The translations under genes were made by a program, and so were the position numbers. The notes under the pieces were generated by a model. It did not search any database and was not told the origin of the DNA. It saw nothing but the letters and a program-made list of their open reading frames with translations. A DNA stretch of 33,848 nt from Methylocucumis oryzae. GTDB lineage: Bacteria; Pseudomonadota; Gammaproteobacteria; Methylococcales; Methylomonadaceae. Within the stretch, counting starts at the first letter, position 1. Each line of letters opens with the position of its first letter. Below, one piece after another: positions 30,901 to 33,848 of the stretch. The stretch is from the NCBI RefSeq assembly GCF_000963695.1, contig NZ_LAJX01000002.1, forward strand, positions 1 through 33,848, written 5' to 3'.

Positions 30901-31522
30901 ATCAATAGGCGAGGTTGCGACGACATCGGCTAAATTTACTTTAGAAGCTAATAACTGTTCTGGCGTTAATTTAGCGCCTTCTGCGGCTTGTTCGATAGAT
31001 GTGGGCTTTAGTGGTGGCACGGGTTTGATTGCGGCTAATTTGAATGTGCCGTTGGATGATAATAAAAAAGCCAGTGTTGCGTTAAGTGGCGGTATCAATT
31101 TAAAACTATCCACGGCAAAAATTACTTTTAATTTAACTGCGAATAATAAAGACCAATTTAATTTAACCGGTAAATTAACCGGTGCAGAGAGTGTTAGCTT
31201 AGCATCGGTGAAATCGGTGAGTTTGGTGTTAGGTAAATTCAGTCAAGAAGTCACTGCGTTAACGCGTAGCAATGGCCATTTGAAATTTAGCTCGACTAAG
31301 CCGGGTATTGCAGCCTTAGATATTAACTTGGCGGCGGGTACTTTTAGTATTAGCGGTAGCAAAGTCGATTTAACAGGTTTAGCCACGGCTCCTGCATTGA
31401 GTGTGCGGTTGAATAAAACTTTAGCGTGTACTAAACCGAAATTAAATACTAAGCAAGCGCAAAACTGGACGTTTAATAGTACGGCTCAGACGCAAACCAG
31501 TTGTATTACACTGGTGAAATAA
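27966..31522 (+). CDS. Secreted M4 (thermolysin-family) metalloprotease with long C-terminal extension, two frameshifts
   Basis: Extracellular zinc protease made as a preproenzyme. I choose GTG 27966, which has AGGAGA 5 nt upstream. One extra T in 27975-27978 must be removed to join it to the signal peptide (SVLSIGLGCLSVCSVLTVAAA). FTP/PepSY-type propeptide regions follow. The second break, an extra T at 29149-29152, falls in SASF|GLSKTYDYF at the start of the catalytic domain. Zinc ligands His457 and His461 (HELAH), catalytic Glu458, ligand Glu481 (NESMSD, 20 residues after His461 as in thermolysin) and His548 (GVHIN) are all present. The last 550 residues carry beta-propeller-like repeats (DFSADGKVLVYDA, TPDANRWAFV) and an immunoglobulin-like choice-of-anchor region (NCSGVNLAPSAACSIDV). 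Repaired length is about 1184 residues. Substrate unknown. Confidence 0.88.
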
Positions 31523-31626
31523 CCATTGGATTAGGCTGGAACATTCCGATAGTGTTCTCAAGGTGGATTCACTGCCCACAGTAAGCTACTTTGGAGTACA
31601 AAGCTTGCTTTGTGCGGTGTTTAAAC

Positions 31627-31650
31627 GAGTGCAAGGCAAGCCTTGCACTC
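31627..31650. repeat. Perfect 11-bp-stem palindrome
   Basis: GAGTGCAAGGC and GCCTTGCACTC are separated by AA. Just before it, ACAAAGC-TT-GCTTTGT (around 31599-31615) forms another hairpin, and TTTGGAGT upstream with ACTCCAA downstream pair around both. A T6 run begins near 31667. It could end transcription of the protease gene, but its similarity to 31927-31954 points to a dispersed repeat. Confidence 0.6.
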
Positions 31651-31674
31651 CAAGCGGTCATGTTAGTTTTTTGA

Positions 31675-31883
31675 GTAGGGTACGCTGTGCGTACCATTAA
31701 AAAAATCGTAAGAAACTCAACAACCACCAGCTAAAGCTGGTGGGTTGATTATCGGCGGACTAAACCGCAGACTGAAGAGAAAACGGCTGAAAGCCGGTGG
31801 TTTGCACCACGGGCATCGCCCTTCGGGTGGGCTAAAGCCGCCTGTTGGAAAATCAATAAAAAGGTACGCACAGCGTACCCTAC
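31675..31883. mobile_element. MITE-like element with 21-bp perfect terminal inverted repeats and internal hairpins
   Basis: The ends at 31675-31695 (GTAGGGTACGCTGTGCGTAC...) and 31863-31883 are exact inverse complements over 21 bp, and each end also folds on itself (GGTACGC-TGT-GCGTACC). Inside, CCACCAGC-TAAA-GCTGGTGG (31724-31743) is a strong hairpin, followed by GCGGACTAAACCGC, CCGGTGG/CCACGGG-type and GGGCATCGCCC hairpins. Hairpins of the CTAAAG-loop type are typical of REP sequences and IS200/IS605-family ends. No transposase is present. It is 209 bp, close to the size of the element at 5405-5629. Confidence 0.65.
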
Positions 31884-31926
31884 AGTAAGCTGTAAAAACC
31901 GAAAACTTAACCGTTTAAAGTATATG

Positions 31927-31954
31927 TGGAGTCCAAAACATGTTTTGGACTCCA
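31927..31954. repeat. Perfect 28-bp palindrome
   Basis: The half-site TGGAGTCCAAAACA is followed directly by its exact inverse complement, with no spacer. It begins with GGAGT and ends with ACTCC like the hairpin group at 31590-31652, so it probably belongs to the same repeat family. It lies about 170 nt before the next gene. The remaining DNA to 32125 shows no clear promoter. Confidence 0.75.
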
Positions 31955-32125
31955 TTTGCCTAGCAACTCTGAACGTTTAATCGTATCTGCTACTAAGAGC
32001 CAGAGAGCAGTGTGGAATTATTTTTGCCACATCAAGGCATGAGGACTTTTCTTGTTGTTTTGAATGGCCAATGAGAGTGGGATAGGGCTTTATCAATCGC
32101 AACATTCATCATGCTAGAGGTAAGT

Positions 32126-32875
32126 ATGTTTAAAAGCTTGGGAATATTTATTTTTCTGTTTTTGTTGTCGATTGAACTCAATGTTGCTGTGGCTGAAAAC
32201 TGTGGTGTCGTGCGCTTGTTGAGTAACAAAAGCAGTGGTGTTACCGTCAGTGATAACCATTGCGAGCAGGCAGATAGTGTTAGTTTAGGCGCTGTTTTTG
32301 ATTTATCGCCCGGTGCGCGTTTATGGTTTAAAACTCAATCTGAGTCCGCCGATGCTCATCAGGGTATTTGTCTAAATCGTTCACCCGCTAAAATTAGGCT
32401 GCAAGTGAATCAAGAAAAGCAGCCGTGGGTTAGCCCAAAATTAGAGACTTGTAGTCAATGGCAGGATAACAAATTGCAATGTACCGAGCCTAAAACGCAT
32501 CAGCCATTGCTTGTTTGTGTACTTGCTGCGTTAACAGAAGCTAGCCAAGGATTTGAAGATAGAACAACTTCCGTGAAAGTTCGCGGTTTACCGGCGCTGG
32601 ATGAGCCTAATCTAGCGGGTTTTGAGGCTAAGTTGGCGGCAGAGACGATTGATGTTGATAGCGTGGTGGACACTATGCAACTAGACATTGATTTATGTCG
32701 TAGTGTTAATCCTAGCGCTAAAGCGATTGACTTGAGTTGGCAAGTGGTAGATGGGGTTGTGACTAGCGTTTCACCGACACCAAGCCAGTTATCAAGCCGC
32801 GAAGCGAATGATAACTATTGGCTGGAATGCTTAACTTCGGTCGTAAAAAAGTGCAACTTATCCGCGCTTAGCTAA
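32126..32875 (+). CDS. Exported cysteine-containing protein of unknown function
   Basis: I set the start at ATG 32126 because AGAGG lies 5 nt upstream. An in-frame ATG at 32111 would have no such site. The 249-residue product has a signal peptide (MFKSLGIFIFLFLLSIELNVAVAE) and at least seven cysteines after it (ENCGVV, DNHCEQ, GICLN, ETCSQ, LQCTE, LVCVL, DLCRS), consistent with disulfides in the periplasm. I recognise no domain with certainty. The segment DSVSLGAVFDLSPGARLWF is reminiscent of FecR-like domains, which often accompany CHASE2 sensors. It lies 32 nt before the CHASE2 gene, so the two probably form an operon and a sensory unit. Confidence 0.7.
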   Translation: MFKSLGIFIFLFLLSIELNVAVAENCGVVRLLSNKSSGVTVSDNHCEQADSVSLGAVFDLSPGARLWFKTQSESADAHQGICLNRSPAKIRLQVNQEKQPWVSPKLETCSQWQDNKLQCTEPKTHQPLLVCVLAALTEASQGFEDRTTSVKVRGLPALDEPNLAGFEAKLAAETIDVDSVVDTMQLDIDLCRSVNPSAKAIDLSWQVVDGVVTSVSPTPSQLSSREANDNYWLECLTSVVKKCNLSALS

Positions 32876-32907
32876 AACCATTCGCTTAAACAAACGGTTT
32901 TAAGTTA

Positions 32908-33848
32908 ATGAAAGATGCCCCTAGCCTTCGGTTACTAACCGGGTTTGTGATAGTCGCCATGCTTGTGGGCAGCGTGTTAGATGGTTTATTTGATACGCGT
33001 TTGGATTATTGGATACATGATGCTGCGATTGTAAAACAAGCACGTAGTCGCTGGCGTTATGTCGTGGTCGTCGTGATGGATGACGATATTCCTATGGAAG
33101 TCTCTCGCTTGCAAGCATTGCCGCTATTTGCTTTAGCGACAGAACGCCTAGTAGCTGCCGGAGCGAAAGATATTTTTCTCGATGCTAGGGTGTCTAAAGA
33201 GCTAGAGTTAAGAATGCCTTATGCGGCTTGTATCAAATCTAAAGGTGAAGTGGTCTGGTCAAAGCCAGAATGCATGGTGACCGGGGCTAATCAATGTGAA
33301 ATTTTACCTAGTGCTAAAGGCCGCGCGCCGTTATCAATGAATGAATCGGCATTAGCTCATTTTCGTTTGGGTCCTTTTCCTGCCAATCAACAACATTTAC
33401 CTGATTTTTTATTATTTGATTTTATTAGCCTGGCAACGGGCTTAGAAGCCTCTGATCGCTTGGTGACAAGACAAAGCCCTATTGCGCGCTGGTTAGATTT
33501 AAGCCCTAATCATGCAGCGATTAAGCTTGCTGCCTCGGTGGCTAATCAGCGTTTACAAGCGACATTAAGCGATATTCACGCTCAAGACATCTGTGATGGT
33601 GATGTGTCGTGCTTAAGAATTCGTTTAAGCAAACCGCTTTATGCTGTGCAAACAACAGAGCAGTATGCGTTTTTACCACTGAGTCAGCTAGCGTCTTGCT
33701 CAGAATCCGATGCGATGCGCATGGCCAGCTTGGCTAAAGATAAAGCCGTCATTTTTCAAGTCACAACCCCCGTCGATGTTACCGATACCGTCATTACCGC
33801 GATGACGAATGCATTTTTTTTTTTAGCCCTAAACAACTGACGCCGGGG
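32908..33848 (+). CDS. CHASE2-domain sensor protein, 3' partial with a probable T-tract frameshift
   Basis: Membrane sensor whose periplasmic CHASE2 domain is bounded by an N-terminal helix (LTGFVIVAMLVGSVL). Typical marks are LFDTRLDYWIHDA near the N-terminus, VVVVVMDDDIP and a Leu/Ala-rich strand-helix succession ending in KAVIFQVTTPVDVTDTV. The frame closes at TGA 33838-33840 right after a T11 run (33814-33824). With one T more or two fewer the frame reads SPKQLTPG to the window edge, which is how CHASE2 domains usually go on towards their closing membrane helices. I therefore treat the stop as an artefact and the gene as continuing beyond 33848. The output domain (cyclase, kinase or GGDEF) is not visible. 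Confidence 0.72.

Noticed and set aside
31749-31955. 68-codon minus-strand ORF
   Set aside because: It consists of the MITE-like element and the 28-bp palindrome read through; its coding content is repeat sequence.
1-33848. tRNA, rRNA or riboswitch genes
   Set aside because: I looked for cloverleaf-like and known aptamer patterns in the intergenic spaces and found none that I could support by eye.

Overview
The window looks like chromosomal DNA of a moderately AT-rich gammaproteobacterium. The signs are a PilA-type pilin behind a sigma-54-like promoter, adjacent lipB-lipA genes, an MsbA-like exporter, large PAS/GGDEF/EAL and hybrid-kinase sensors, and several families of small palindromic intergenic repeats. 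A Methylococcales-type methanotroph or a sulfur-oxidising relative would fit, but no marker gene here fixes the taxon.

Layout. 1-450: dispersed repeats, then the pilin promoter. 452-3591: type IV pilin and a secreted RTX-repeat protein. 3590-5629: a repeat-rich accessory stretch holding a tiny DUF1640-like gene and an Rpn/PD-(D/E)XK nuclease gene, separated by three copies of a terminator-like repeat and closed by a MITE-like element. 5641-8248 (minus): ABC exporter and PHP phosphoesterase in one transcription unit. 8532-11144 (plus): GH17-GT2 beta-1,3-glucan synthase (NdvB-like). 11448-17947 (plus): CheB-CheR-PAS fusion overlapping a PAS/GAF/GGDEF/EAL protein. 18035-24978 (minus, convergent): a Tat-type lipoprotein binding protein followed by a 1985-residue hybrid histidine kinase with a PhnD-like sensor and eight PAS repeats. 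25111-27786 (minus): a 46-codon orphan ORF, a helix-hairpin-helix protein, lipA and lipB. 27966-31522 (plus): secreted M4 metalloprotease with a long C-terminal extension. 31523-32125: a cluster of palindromes and a second MITE-like element. 32126-33848: an exported cysteine-containing protein and a CHASE2 sensor running off the window.

How the genes may work together. The centre (8.5-25 kb) reads as a surface/biofilm decision block: an exopolysaccharide synthase, a c-di-GMP enzyme with both synthesis and breakdown domains, a chemotaxis-type methylation fusion, and a multistep phosphorelay fed by two periplasmic binding-protein folds. The pilin and RTX protein are further surface components. 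The functional link is inferred from neighbourhood only.

A major caveat: about fourteen single-base frameshifts interrupt otherwise well-conserved genes (DUF1640, RTX, Rpn x2, CheB, CheR x2, PAS, GGDEF, binding protein, LipA, M4 x2, CHASE2). Nearly all sit in homopolymer runs and each is repaired by one base. They look like consensus errors rather than pseudogenes, so I annotate the full-length reconstructed genes.
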